Program-made: the position numbers and the translations under genes
The notes under the pieces: generated by a model
Told to the model about the DNA's origin: nothing
Seen by the model: the letters and a program-made list of their open reading frames with translations, nothing else
Databases searched by the model: none
Assembly: GCF_007743815.1 (NCBI RefSeq)
Contig: NZ_CP036265.1
Coordinates: 3,552,823-3,616,822, forward strand
Direction: 5' to 3'
Length of the DNA stretch: 64,000 nucleotides
Origin: Alienimonas californiensis
GTDB taxonomy: Bacteria; Planctomycetota; Planctomycetia; Planctomycetales; Planctomycetaceae
Shown here: in pieces, positions 46,186 through 54,904 of the stretch
Layout of the letters: each line of letters starts with the position of its first letter
Position numbering within the stretch: position 1 is the stretch's first letter

Positions 46186-46790
46186 TAGACCGCATTGTAG
46201 TCATGGCCGCATGTCCATTATGCCGACGGAGGTGGGCAACAGACGCGGGAACGGGCCGATCCGGCGGCCCCTTTCGCGTCACCACGCTCGCGGAAGTCAT
46301 CAGAGATGACAACCGCCCCCTCTCAGCCGACGCTCGGCCGTCTGCCACCGTTGTTGAATCTGCGGCCAGATGAAGAGCCGCGTACCCTTTCGGCGGTGGA
46401 ACTGTTCCGTGTCGGCTACGTTCAGCCGCGAACATCGACCGCCCGGCGAAGCAGCGTCTGCCATCGGCATTATCTGCACGAGTCGTTCGTTTGCCGCGCT
46501 ATCTCCTCCGCCGCAAGGCGGAGGGATCTCACGGCCCAGATCAACGGCCAGACCTTCCCGCGTTCATTCGCCACGACCTCCTCGAGGGGCTATGACATCA
46601 CGGTGCCCGAATTCCTCAGTCGCAACGCCGTACCTCTCGAGGATCACGTACACGCACGACCTGAAACGCAGCGGCTGCGCGGTCGTCAACCCGGCCGATC
46701 TCGACCTTCCCGAACCCGACACGATGCATGATGACCGGCAAGTGCCATCAAGCAATGTGCCGGAGAACCCCAGAACAGCTGCAGGTAAAT
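46186..46790. other. Intergenic stretch with fragmentary frames
   Basis: About 600 bases between two membrane-protein genes. Several frames (for example 46306-46731 plus) are open but contain no recognisable motif and shift between registers. A short segment near 46620-46720 reads LSRITYTHDLKRSGCAVVNP in one frame and may be a remnant of a decayed gene. Nothing can be named. Confidence 0.35.
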
Positions 46791-47888
46791 ATGGAACTGG
46801 TGTCCTCAGCTCTTTCGCTTCTCGGCGGCATCATCGGCATCGGCCTGCTTTATATCGCCGTCTTCCTGTACGACGACGAGCATGGGCAAATGCAAAACCG
46901 CCTAGAGCATTGGTGGCTTAAGATGCAGGACTATAGCGAGATGACGGTGGGCCGACATGTTGTATTCGCGCGACGCGTGTGCACGACGCTCGGCGAGCAC
47001 TTTGACCGACTCTTCGGCGAAAGCGTGTTTTCAATCCGTTCCGTAGCCGTGTCGTCAGCCTACTCGCTGGCCGCATTCGGATTCGTTTTCTTCCTGCTAT
47101 TGCTCTATCTTTTTGCGATTCACTTCGCAGACACCGCACCAGCACCGGTCCCGTATTTTGCGTTCGCCGCGTCCGTCACGTATCCGGTTGCAATGCTAGC
47201 TGCGATTGCTTGGTGCGTATTCTTTCTCGAGCTAATGCATCGATGCATCACGCAGCCCAGCTATGGATATCTCACGCTGGTTGGAACTTTCGCGGCAGCA
47301 CCGCTCTGGTTCTTCACGAGTTGGTGCTGGTACGCAGCGGTCGAGCCGCCGGCCCCAACGGCCCAACTTGTTGTTCGAGCACTCATCGCAACAGCGGCAC
47401 TCGCGTGCGCCGTCTTATCAGACTGGCTCCTGATCGGCACAACCAGATATTGCCTGCGAGCCTGCGCCGACTTTCGTTCGTTTCCGACCATCATGCTCTC
47501 TTTGGCAGCAAACCTCGCCATCGCGATGATTTTCTTCGCCGTTCCTGCTTGGGTTTTTCTCGGCACACTCAACCCGTTCAGCGGCATAGCGTCATTGGCA
47601 CTTACAACGGAGTTTGCAGAACGCCTTCAGCGGCCAGTTGCATTCTTTGCCACCCTGGCCTCACTCAACGTAACTGTACTGATACCGACGCTTGCGTTCG
47701 TTAGCGTGTCGGTAACACTGATTCTTCATCGCATCGCATGGCGCCTGATCAATCGACCAATTTACGCCGTCGCCGAAATGAGTATTGCTAAACGTAAGAA
47801 GTTATGCGCATCGGTTGCGATCACGTTACTCGTTCCGTCAGTCTCTGGATTTGGCACTTGGGGCAAGTGGTTGATGGAAATTATTTAG
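46791..47888 (+). CDS. Multi-pass membrane protein, probably cut by IS630 insertion
   Basis: 365 residues from ATG 46791. Seven strong transmembrane helices are visible (for example LSLLGGIIGIGLLYIAVFLY, AAFGFVFFLLLLYLFAIHF, TIMLSLAANLAIAMIFFAVP and VLIPTLAFVSVSVTLIL). An incomplete eighth (CASVAITLLVPSVSGFG) precedes the end WLMEII. The stop TAG at 47886-47888 falls exactly where the IS630-type element begins, and IS630 elements insert at TA, so the C-terminus may have been truncated by the insertion. Base composition is lower in GC than the core genome. Family not recognised. Confidence 0.7.
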   Translation: MELVSSALSLLGGIIGIGLLYIAVFLYDDEHGQMQNRLEHWWLKMQDYSEMTVGRHVVFARRVCTTLGEHFDRLFGESVFSIRSVAVSSAYSLAAFGFVFFLLLLYLFAIHFADTAPAPVPYFAFAASVTYPVAMLAAIAWCVFFLELMHRCITQPSYGYLTLVGTFAAAPLWFFTSWCWYAAVEPPAPTAQLVVRALIATAALACAVLSDWLLIGTTRYCLRACADFRSFPTIMLSLAANLAIAMIFFAVPAWVFLGTLNPFSGIASLALTTEFAERLQRPVAFFATLASLNVTVLIPTLAFVSVSVTLILHRIAWRLINRPIYAVAEMSIAKRKKLCASVAITLLVPSVSGFGTWGKWLMEII

Positions 47889-49032
47889 GCCGCTGCTACT
47901 GAGAACCAGCCGGGTTGTTGCGCCGGCGGCCGGGTTGTTTTAATGGGAGGATGGGCGAACCGGCACGGACCCGCCACTCCCACGAGGCCCGACTGCGGGC
48001 CGTCCGGCTGGTCTGCGAGGCGGGCTGGCGGGCGGCCGACGTGGCGACCGCGCTGGGCTGCTCCGTCCGGTCGGTTCAGCTCTGGATCGAACGCTCCGAC
48101 CGCGGGACGAATCCCGCCGCGTTGACCGCTCGCAAACCGCCGGGAGCCTCGCCGAAGCTCTCCGACGCCCAACGCACGCGGCTGGCCGAACTGCTCGACG
48201 CCGGCCCCGAAGCCGCCGGCCTGGCCGGGCAGCTCTGGACCGGGCCGCGGGTCGCGGCGCTGATCGAACGCGAGTTCGGCGTCGCCCACAGTTCCAAGTA
48301 CCTGCCGGAACTGTTGCGGCGGCTGGGGCGCTCGCCCCAGAAGCCGGCGAAGCGGGCCGTCGAGTGGGACGAAGAGGCGATCGCCGGATGGGTCCGCACG
48401 GACTGGCCCCGCAAAAAAAAAAGTGTCGGCGGCTCGGCGCCGCCCTCGTCTGGTACGAGGAGACCGGGTTCCTGACGCATCCGCACGTCGGCCGCACCTG
48501 GGCGCCGGTCGGACGCACGCCGACGATCCGGCATCGCGTGCGTCACCGGGAGCGGGTGAGCGTGATCGGCTCGCTGACGATCTCGCCGCGCCGCCGGCGG
48601 TGCGGCCTGTACTGCGAGTTCCTGCGGGGCCGAGGGGTGACGCAGGAGGACCTGATCGCCCACCTCCGCCGGCTGCGGAAGACGCTCGGCTGCCCGCTGG
48701 TCGTCGTCCTGGACAACCTGAACGTGCACAAGGGCCAGCGGCTGCGAGGGTGGTGCGAACGCGTGAAGGACGTCCGGTTGGAGTATCTGCCGGCCTACGC
48801 CCCGGAGCTGAACGCGGTCGAGGCGGCGTGGGGTCACGGGAAGTGCGTGACCGCCGCCGGCCGGACGGCCGACGACGCAGACGAGTTGGAGGCATTGGCC
48901 CGCGAAGCGATCGCCGCCGCCGGCCAGCAGCGGCTGCTCCGCGGTTTCGTGCGAGGCACGAGGCTGCCCTTTCAATTCGACCTGCCGTCCCGCAGAAATC
49001 CATCTGGCGCTCAGTAAGTGCAGCGTCAAGCT
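47886..49032 (+). mobile_element. IS630-family insertion sequence
   Basis: About 1.14 kb element carrying a two-frame transposase. The left end CGCTGCTACTGAGAACCAG (from 47892) resembles the complement of the right end (CGCTGCACTTACTGAGCGCCAG, read from about 49025 leftward), imperfect terminal repeats. A TA at the left border is consistent with the family's TA target. The right border is approximate. To the right lies the remnant of a second, different IS630 element. Confidence 0.65.
47951..49017 (+). CDS. IS630-family transposase made by -1 frameshift
   Basis: The first frame (47951 to a stop at 48475) encodes the HTH part: RHSHEARLRAVRLVCEAGWR, ALGCSVRSVQLWIER, and a second helical domain. 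At A10 (48413-48422) a -1 slip leads into the second frame, giving KKKKCRRLGAALVWYEETGF, which runs to 49017. It contains VVVLDNLNVHKG (second catalytic Asp) and LPAYAPELNAVEAAW (catalytic Glu). The first catalytic position reads YEETGF where DExGF is usual, an Asp-to-Glu change that may weaken activity. Frameshifting at A-runs is known for this family. Confidence 0.75.
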
Positions 49033-49235
49033 GTTACTGACGGGTAGGACCGGCTCAGTTTAATTCGCGCGTCGACCGTGGCGAATTGCCACCGGACCGT
49101 CGCCCCCGCCGCTTTGCGAGCCGCGAACCACGCTTCGATCTCACGCTTCGATCTCACGCGGGAGCGTATCGATCCCGCCCAGTCGCCGGCGGCCCAGACG
49201 CTGCGGCGGCGTCGCCGGTCTGACGAACAATCCGG
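49024..49235 (-). pseudogene. IS630-family transposase C-terminal remnant
   Basis: Leftward translation from 49235 gives KREIEAWFAARKAAGATVRW then QFATVDARIKLSRSYPSVTA before the stop. This matches the conserved end of a different IS630-type subgroup (WQFTTADARIKLRRLYP). Only about 60 residues survive; the rest was removed, and the IS3 element begins 3 bases beyond its broken end. Confidence 0.55.
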
Positions 49236-49237
49236 CC

Positions 49238-50503
49238 TGCCCCCCGGAAACTGGTCCGGCAGTTACGAGAGTCTCAAGCCGATGACATCGGCATGGAGAT
49301 TAGACCATGACCAAACGACGCAAACGACACACCCCCGAGGAGATCGTCCGCAAGCTGCGGGACGCCGACGCCATGCTGAACGCCGGCCGCGACCTGGCGG
49401 CCGTCCTGCAGGCGCTCGAAGTCACCGAAGCGACCTATCACCGCTGGCGGAACCAATACGGCGGGATGAAGGCGACCGAGGCCAAGAAGCTCCGGGAACT
49501 CGAAGTCGAGAACGCCCGGCTCAAAAAGCTGCTGGCCGAGGCGGAGCTGGATAAGGCGATGCTCAAGGAACTCGCCTCGGGAAACTGGTGAGCCCCTCTC
49601 GGAAGCGGACCGCCGCTGCACATCTGGTGAAGCAATTCGCCGTATCGCAGCGGCGGGCCTGTCGGGTCGTCGACCAGCATCGCAGCAGCCAGCGGTACGA
49701 ATCGACGCCCAAGTCCGACGAGGGGCCGCTGCTGAAACGCATGTCCGAACTGGTGCGACGACACCCCCGCTACGGCTACCGGCGAATCGCCGCGCTGCTG
49801 AGGGCGGAGGGCTTCCGGCTGAACGCCAAGCGGGCGTTCCGGCTCTGGCGTCGGGAGGACTTCCGGGTTCCGAGAAAACAGGCCAAGAAGCGCCGGGTCG
49901 GTTCGTCGGCCAACGCCTGCCATCGCCGGCGGGCGGCGGGGAGGAACGACGTCTGGGCCTGGGACTTCGCCTTCGACCGGACGGCGAACGGAACGACGCT
50001 GAAGTGGCTCTCGATCGTGGACGAATTCACGCGGGAATGCTTGGCGCTGGAGGTCGGCCGGAGCGTCACCGCAGAAGATTTGATCGAGACGCTGGCCGCG
50101 TTGTTCCGCCAGCGGGGCGCTCCGAACCATCTCCGCAGCGACAACGGGCCGGAGTTCGCGGCGAGGGCGATCCGGCGATGGACCGAGCGATTGCAGATCG
50201 GCACGCTGTACGTCGCTCCGGCGTCGCCGTGGGAGAACGCCTACGCCGAGAGTTTCGCTCGAAACTGCGGGACGAGTTCTTGGCCGCGGAGGAGTTCGGC
50301 AGCCTGCAAGAGGCTCGAGCTTTGACGAGCGCTTGGAAGCGTGAGTACAACGAAGTGCGACCGCACAGTTCGCTCGGGTACGTTAACCCCGGCGGCGTTC
50401 GCGCGGACGTGCGAGGCGTCCATTCGGCCTACGGCCTCATTCCCGCCTCGCACGTCACCCCCCGTCCCCGCTCTCATAGCGACTGGACCAGTTTCCGGGG
50501 GCA
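49238..50503 (+). mobile_element. IS3-family insertion sequence
   Basis: Terminal inverted repeats are TGCCCCCCGGAAACTGGTCC at 49238-49257 and its near-complement at 50485-50503 (one C fewer). GGCC flanks both ends (49234-49237 and 50504-50507) and may be a 4-bp target duplication, although GGCC is self-complementary. Inside are orfA (49307-49591) and a damaged orfB. Left and right flanks belong to remnants of two different elements, so rearrangement has occurred since or before insertion. Confidence 0.85.
49307..49591 (+). CDS. IS3-family OrfA (HTH protein)
   Basis: 94-residue OrfA of an IS3-type element: a basic start MTKRRKRHTPEEIVRKLRDA, a helix-turn-helix (DLAAVLQALEVTEATYHRWR), and a leucine-zipper helix (LRELEVENARLKKLLAEAEL) ending DKAMLKELASGNW. 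It binds the inverted repeats and is normally joined to OrfB by frameshifting; here OrfB starts by a 4-base overlap (ATGA-like arrangement at 49588). Confidence 0.88.
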   Translation: MTKRRKRHTPEEIVRKLRDADAMLNAGRDLAAVLQALEVTEATYHRWRNQYGGMKATEAKKLRELEVENARLKKLLAEAELDKAMLKELASGNW

Positions 50504-50534
50504 GGCCACGCCCTCCCGCCGCTCTCGGGGGTAG
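49588..50534 (+). pseudogene. IS3-family OrfB transposase, frameshifted
   Basis: DDE integrase-type transposase. It has RHPRYGYRRIAALLRAEGF, the rve core with WAWDFAFDRTANG (first Asp), LRSDNGPEFAARAI (second Asp) and SPWENAYAESF (catalytic Glu). Directly after AESF the frame breaks near 50255: one missing base turns the expected RSKLRDEFLAAEEF into another register. The continuing frame reaches a stop at 50534, beyond the right inverted repeat. The product would lack its normal end, so the element is probably inactive. Confidence 0.8.
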
Positions 50535-50875
50535 AGTGCAGGGTGTGGGCGTCGAAGATCGTGACGGTCGGATCGTCCCGGCGGTCCTTCAGCAGCCGCT
50601 CGAAGATCCGCAGATCGTGGGCGATCGCCTCGAAGACGCCGGCGACCTGCCAGCGGCGGGACTGTTAGTAGACCGCCTCCCACGACGGAAAATCGTTCGG
50701 CAGGTACCGCCAGACGCAGCCGTTTTTGACGATGTACCGCAGCGCACCGAACAGCTTCCGGGACGGATGGAGCCGTTGCAGGGGCGTCCTCCCGCATCAG
50801 CGTCAGGTACGGCGTGAGAAACTCCCGCTCCGCGTCCGTCACGTCGCTGGGGTAGCATTTCTGTGGCGTGTTCAT
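50504..50875 (-). pseudogene. IS5-family transposase N-terminal remnant
   Basis: Leftward from 50875: MNTPQKCYPSDVTDAEREFL, LTPYLTLM and, in shifted frames, KLFGALRYIVKNGCVWRYLP, VAGVFEAIAHDLRIFERLLK and TVTIFDAHTLHSTPESGGRA. These are the N-terminal helix, the RYIVKNGCVWRYLP motif and the first DDE region of an IS5-type transposase. The frame is broken more than once and the rest is cut off at the IS3 right end. Confidence 0.7.
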
Positions 50876-50979
50876 GCCCATTCGCTACCGCTGTAAAGCG
50901 AAGTTCAACAGCAGGCTCTAAGCTTAGCGACCACATTGGCGCCAAAGCGATCTGCCCGCTGCAAGAAGACCAAACGCAC

Positions 50980-52002
50980 TCATTCGCTGCTCGTGTGGCC
51001 GAACCCGAGCCTTCGCAAGTAATCATTAGGGGAGCTAAGTTGACTTGGTGAAACTCGCACCAACCTCACGACGCCGTCACACATCGTAAACATATTCACC
51101 CCATACTCACTGTCCTTGAAATGAGGGAGCGTCAACCCTCTGACCGTCAGCTTCTTCACGGCACTCTCCCACATTTCCGACAGCTTAACTGACGAACTCT
51201 CCCACACACCGCCGCCAGTCGGCCTCCACATCCACACATCTTGATCAGGCGGCATTATAAACACGCACTTCTCGCTCAACTGGTCGCTTAGGTACACGAG
51301 TTCCTCAAGAGTCGCCGAGAATTGATCATCCGTCGACGCGTCGATAGGAAGACAGAAAACTACCTGTGCCTCATGGGCAAGCCGGCGGAAGGTGGGGAAC
51401 CACTCTGACATCGATGCTTGATATTGCCCGGGACGGTCGTACAGCAGCATCCCCTTGAACTTGTCGAACTCTCTGTCGTAAACAGTTGTATTGCACATCG
51501 CCGAACTTGCGAACTTCTCACCCCAGACCTTATGCATAGATTCCTTCACCGGGCTAAACGAAATCATGATGGTCGATCTCCTAAATCCGAGAGCGAGGCG
51601 ACTTTCTAGCGACCAATGATCAAGCTGGCCTGCTTGTTCGCGGCTTCCCGAAAATACTGCACGGTCCAATGCAAAAGGCCTCAGGAAAAGGGCAAATTTC
51701 CGATGGATCGGCCGCTCATCCGACGTGACGTCCCGCACGAGCTGGTCAGCCCCTTCGTCAAGCATGCAATGCTGGAGTTTCTTCGCCCTGATCATTAGGT
51801 CAAGCCGAATGTTGCCTATAGTGGCCCTGTATATTAGGACGTAGTAATTGGCGACCACGCATACGCCAAGCAATACCCACCAACCTTGTTGGCGAAAGAT
51901 AATCATTAAAGGGAACAGCACGCACATACTAATTATTTCGGGGCTCATGAACCGTGCGAGGCACCCGAGCATGATCAGCAGTCGTCGGATAAGATTCCTC
52001 AT
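50980..52002 (-). CDS. Membrane protein with soluble alpha/beta domain (FLRPF type)
   Basis: 340-residue protein. Two N-terminal membrane helices (IISMCVLFPLMIIF and WWVLLGVCVVANYYVLIY) are followed by a cytoplasmic domain starting KFALFLRPFALDRAV. This pattern, a strand ending in LRxF followed by Asp/Arg, is seen in TIR/SLOG-like nucleotide-binding folds of membrane conflict proteins. Later strands include RSTIMISFSP, AQVVFCLPIDAS and KCVFIMPPDQD, consistent with a Rossmann-like alpha/beta fold. It is the last gene in the minus-strand series after the subtilisin gene (118-base gap). A membrane effector or sensor role in that system is inferred from position and layout only. Confidence 0.7.
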   Translation of the reverse strand: MRNLIRRLLIMLGCLARFMSPEIISMCVLFPLMIIFRQQGWWVLLGVCVVANYYVLIYRATIGNIRLDLMIRAKKLQHCMLDEGADQLVRDVTSDERPIHRKFALFLRPFALDRAVFSGSREQAGQLDHWSLESRLALGFRRSTIMISFSPVKESMHKVWGEKFASSAMCNTTVYDREFDKFKGMLLYDRPGQYQASMSEWFPTFRRLAHEAQVVFCLPIDASTDDQFSATLEELVYLSDQLSEKCVFIMPPDQDVWMWRPTGGGVWESSSVKLSEMWESAVKKLTVRGLTLPHFKDSEYGVNMFTMCDGVVRLVRVSPSQLSSPNDYLRRLGFGHTSSE

Positions 52003-52120
52003 AGCAACGACCCGCGTGCATGAGACAAAAACACTGCCTTTTTATTTTCAAATGAGGAACTGGGTTCTCGTTGCTTCCCGTGGCTCGTGTACATTGGCAA
52101 CATCGCGCGCTCGTATACCG

Positions 52121-53338
52121 TCAGGCACTCGGCGGCGCCTGGACAAGACCTAGACCCACATCAGCCGGCTGGTATCTAGGGTCGAGCGATGCGGTTGTAG
52201 CTGACCCAGCCAGTTTCGTTTCTAATGTAAATGGGGTGAGCGTACGCTGGCGACGCAGCCACTGCGCCCACAGTGCCGCTACACCGGCGACGTGCGGGGC
52301 GGCCATGCTGGTGCCGTTGAACGCGACCAAGCCGGCTGAGTTCGCCTGTGCCGAGAGGACGTTCACGCCCGGCGCGGCGACCATCGCACCGGAGTTGGAA
52401 AAGCGTGCGGGGACGTACCCGCCGTCTCCCTGTCCGAGCGCCGCCACGGACAGGATTCCGTCGGTAGCCGCAGGGAGGCCGACGGCGATGCTCCAATCCG
52501 GGTTCTGGAACTGTCGGTTCTCGTTTCCTGCCGCCGCGACGATGATGCTCGTGCCGCCGAACTCGTGCCTTGCCTTCACGAAGCTGACGAGCCCCTCGTA
52601 CACGCCGATGGTCGTGCGGAAACCTTCTAACGCGATGCTCGTCGCCAAGTCAGTCGGTATTCCGCTTTGATTTACGAGCCGGTCGACGTAGCCGGGAAAG
52701 TCGATCCCGAGGGACATCGAAATGACCGTTGCGCCGTTCTTGACGGCCCACTCGATGGCTTCGAGGGACCAGAGGGTGTTGCCCGATCCATCGTTGCCCA
52801 GCACTTTGCCGATGAGGGCGCGTTGGACGCCACGCGCCACGCCAATGCGGATTCCACTCACGTCGCGGCCGAAGATTGTTCCCGCGCAGTGTGTGCCGTG
52901 GCCGTTCACGTCGCCGTTGCCGTCCCCGGTGAAGTCTTGCTCGACGATGTCCACGCCGGCGAACGCCGGATGGTTCCTGTCGATGCCCGTATCAAGTACG
53001 GCGACGGTGACCCCCTCGCCGGTCAGCTGCGAGCCGTCGGCCCCCACGGCCTGCACGCCCCAAGTCACGTTGCCGAGGGTCGCTTCAGGTGGCGTGCCGT
53101 CGACGTCCAAGGGCGCGATGAGCCGCGTCGGCATCTGCGGCGCGATTGCAACAACGTCGTTCTGCTGTCGGAGCTCGGCGACGCGATTCGAGTCCAGATC
53201 GTCCGCCTCGATCCGCGGGTCTGCGGCGAACGGGCCGCCCCCGATCAACCCGCCGCGAACGCCGGTGCCGAGCGGCCCCGTGAACGGGCCTGTCGCCGCA
53301 GTGCCGCCGGCACGGAGGATGACGTATTTCTGCTTCAT
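52121..53338 (-). CDS. S8 (subtilisin-like) serine peptidase with I9-like prodomain
   Basis: 405 residues from ATG 53338 (GTG 53350 is an alternative). The N-terminal 85 residues read as an I9-type inhibitor prodomain (KYVILRAGG ... VAELRQQNDVVAIAPQMP) without a signal peptide, so a cytoplasmic zymogen is likely. The catalytic residues are Asp116 (AVLDTGIDRNHP), His147 (NGHGTHCAG), Asn272 (AAAGNEN) and Ser344 (FNGTSMAAPHVAG), all intact. The short C-terminus ends soon after the last helix. It is the fourth gene of the TIR-caspase-SLOG series, 32 bases after the SLOG-like gene. Activation by removal of the prodomain, possibly by the caspase, is a testable idea. Confidence 0.92.
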   Translation of the reverse strand: MKQKYVILRAGGTAATGPFTGPLGTGVRGGLIGGGPFAADPRIEADDLDSNRVAELRQQNDVVAIAPQMPTRLIAPLDVDGTPPEATLGNVTWGVQAVGADGSQLTGEGVTVAVLDTGIDRNHPAFAGVDIVEQDFTGDGNGDVNGHGTHCAGTIFGRDVSGIRIGVARGVQRALIGKVLGNDGSGNTLWSLEAIEWAVKNGATVISMSLGIDFPGYVDRLVNQSGIPTDLATSIALEGFRTTIGVYEGLVSFVKARHEFGGTSIIVAAAGNENRQFQNPDWSIAVGLPAATDGILSVAALGQGDGGYVPARFSNSGAMVAAPGVNVLSAQANSAGLVAFNGTSMAAPHVAGVAALWAQWLRRQRTLTPFTLETKLAGSATTASLDPRYQPADVGLGLVQAPPSA

Positions 53339-53382
53339 AATGTTGCCCACAGTCTGAGCGGGGGTTTAGATCGACGTCGCCT

Positions 53383-53868
53383 TCATCGACCGTGTGACTT
53401 CACTGTCCGATCGAGCGGGTTGATATGGACGAGGGGTACCCCGGACTCTATGGCGAATGCAACGATGTCCGCCGTACCACCCTTGCCCCTCGCCGGGAGT
53501 CCGTCCCAGACGGCAAGCATCCTGTCGGCGAGGTCAACAATTCGCTTCCCGGCCGCCAAATAGGCGTCTTCCTCGGTCCCTGCCACGTCGAGAGTTTCCA
53601 CCTTCGCTTGACCCGCGATCGAATTGAAGGTTGGAACATTCTCCGCCGGGAGCGTCCGAGCGATGTCGGCGAATGGCAGAACGGCATGCACGGAACCGTC
53701 CCTCTCTAATACGAGACGTGCGAGCAGTTGATCCGCCCCGATTGCCAGCGACGTCACCGCCACCAAAGGTCGGGCAGCAGCGTCGAGCTCTCGACTCATG
53801 GCTGCCTCTACCCACGGCCAAACCGAGGCGTCGTCTAACTTTTGGTGCCCTGTGATGCCGATTTTCAT
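53383..53868 (-). CDS. SLOG-like nucleotide-binding protein
   Basis: 161-residue Rossmann-like protein of the SLOG/LOG superfamily type. It has the first strand-loop MKIGITGHQKL, TSLAIGADQLLARLV, the strand HAVLPF, and the characteristic late motif WDGLPARGKGGTADIVAFAI with strand VPLVHINP. SLOG domains bind nucleotide-derived ligands; in Thoeris ThsA a SLOG domain senses the signal made by a TIR protein. Here it is a stand-alone protein encoded 41 bases after the caspase gene and 32 bases before the subtilisin gene. A sensor or sponge for the TIR-made signal, or a hydrolase of nucleotides, are the main options. Confidence 0.75.
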   Translation of the reverse strand: MKIGITGHQKLDDASVWPWVEAAMSRELDAAARPLVAVTSLAIGADQLLARLVLERDGSVHAVLPFADIARTLPAENVPTFNSIAGQAKVETLDVAGTEEDAYLAAGKRIVDLADRMLAVWDGLPARGKGGTADIVAFAIESGVPLVHINPLDRTVKSHGR

Positions 53869-53909
53869 ATCTTCTCGATAAGAATCGAGGGCTACTCGAT
53901 TTTCGCCAC

Positions 53910-54893
53910 TCAGACTCGTTTGAGTTCAGCGAGACGTCTGTAATGTTCGCCGAGGGCAGTGAGGCGGACCGGCTTGCTTTCCATACATGCGTCCCAAAGA
54001 TTGGCGACGCCGACCGGTACAAGGAGCGCCGCACGGTTGTATTTTCTCAGCACAAGCAGCTTTTCGACGTTGGCGGGGTCGGCGGCCGGCATCATCTCGG
54101 TCCTCCCGTCGTCCCGCGGTTCGAAAGAGGGGTCAAGCTGATATTCCGAACCGCGGGATGGAAAGAACTCGAGCATGCGGCGGATCTCTTCTACGGTGAC
54201 GACTGGCTCCACACGTCGCAGCGACACAAAGCTCTGCACGTTCGTCTTGAAGACGGGGCGCTGCTCGAGGAAGCTTAACGACTGATCGACGTGTGCGTAT
54301 ACGCTACCCGGCGTGATCTCCCCGAGAATGTTTGCCGCCGCTCCGCTCAGGGCGTCGACGAGTAGCGACGTGAACACTCCGCCCATACCGCTTTCATGTG
54401 CATACTGATCCTGTGATGACGCCGTCATAATCGTCAACCCCTCAGACAGGACAGAGTTTTGGCCGACGTGCGGCACAACGCCGGCCGCACCGGAGTGGCA
54501 GCTGTCGAGCAGTATGACTCGATTACGGATCTTCGACTCATTCGCCATCACTAACAAGTCTGACAGCGAAAGGCCTTGGTCGCCTCGGCTGCATTCGCTC
54601 GTGAGCAAATAGCCGCCTGTACGTTCAACGTGCCCATGTCCGGCGAAATAGAAAAGGGCAATGTCGCTGTTGCTTTGAAAAAGTCTCTCTACCAGATTCC
54701 TGAGATCGCCACTGTTGACTCCTTCGCCTGTCGTGCTGGCGGTACGCAGTTCGACCTGAAAGTTCGCACTTCCGTCGGCATGGCTGTACAACAACTGCTG
54801 AATAGCGTGCGCGTCACTGACGGCGCCGTGGAGTCTGGGGAATGGATGGCCGTAATGATCGATACCCACTACGAGTGCTGACCGCATGCTCAC
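53910..54893 (-). CDS. Caspase-domain protease paired with TIR-like protein
   Basis: 327 residues from GTG 54893 (ATG 54887 also possible). The caspase domain has ALVVGIDHYGHPFPRLHGAV, His86 in FYFAGHGHVE and Cys132 in LLDSCHSGAAG, followed by LTIMTASSQDQYAHES and a GVFTSLLVDALSG small-subunit-like part. Residues after about 230 form a separate C-terminal region (EEIRRMLEFFPSRGSEYQLD ... NVEKLLVLRKYNRAALLVPV) ending in helices. It could be the ligand-binding or substrate-recognition part. The gene starts 12 bases after the stop of the TIR-like gene. TIR plus caspase is the core of type IV Thoeris. Confidence 0.9.
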   Translation of the reverse strand: MSMRSALVVGIDHYGHPFPRLHGAVSDAHAIQQLLYSHADGSANFQVELRTASTTGEGVNSGDLRNLVERLFQSNSDIALFYFAGHGHVERTGGYLLTSECSRGDQGLSLSDLLVMANESKIRNRVILLDSCHSGAAGVVPHVGQNSVLSEGLTIMTASSQDQYAHESGMGGVFTSLLVDALSGAAANILGEITPGSVYAHVDQSLSFLEQRPVFKTNVQSFVSLRRVEPVVTVEEIRRMLEFFPSRGSEYQLDPSFEPRDDGRTEMMPAADPANVEKLLVLRKYNRAALLVPVGVANLWDACMESKPVRLTALGEHYRRLAELKRV

Positions 54894-54904
54894 GTCAACC
54901 TCGG

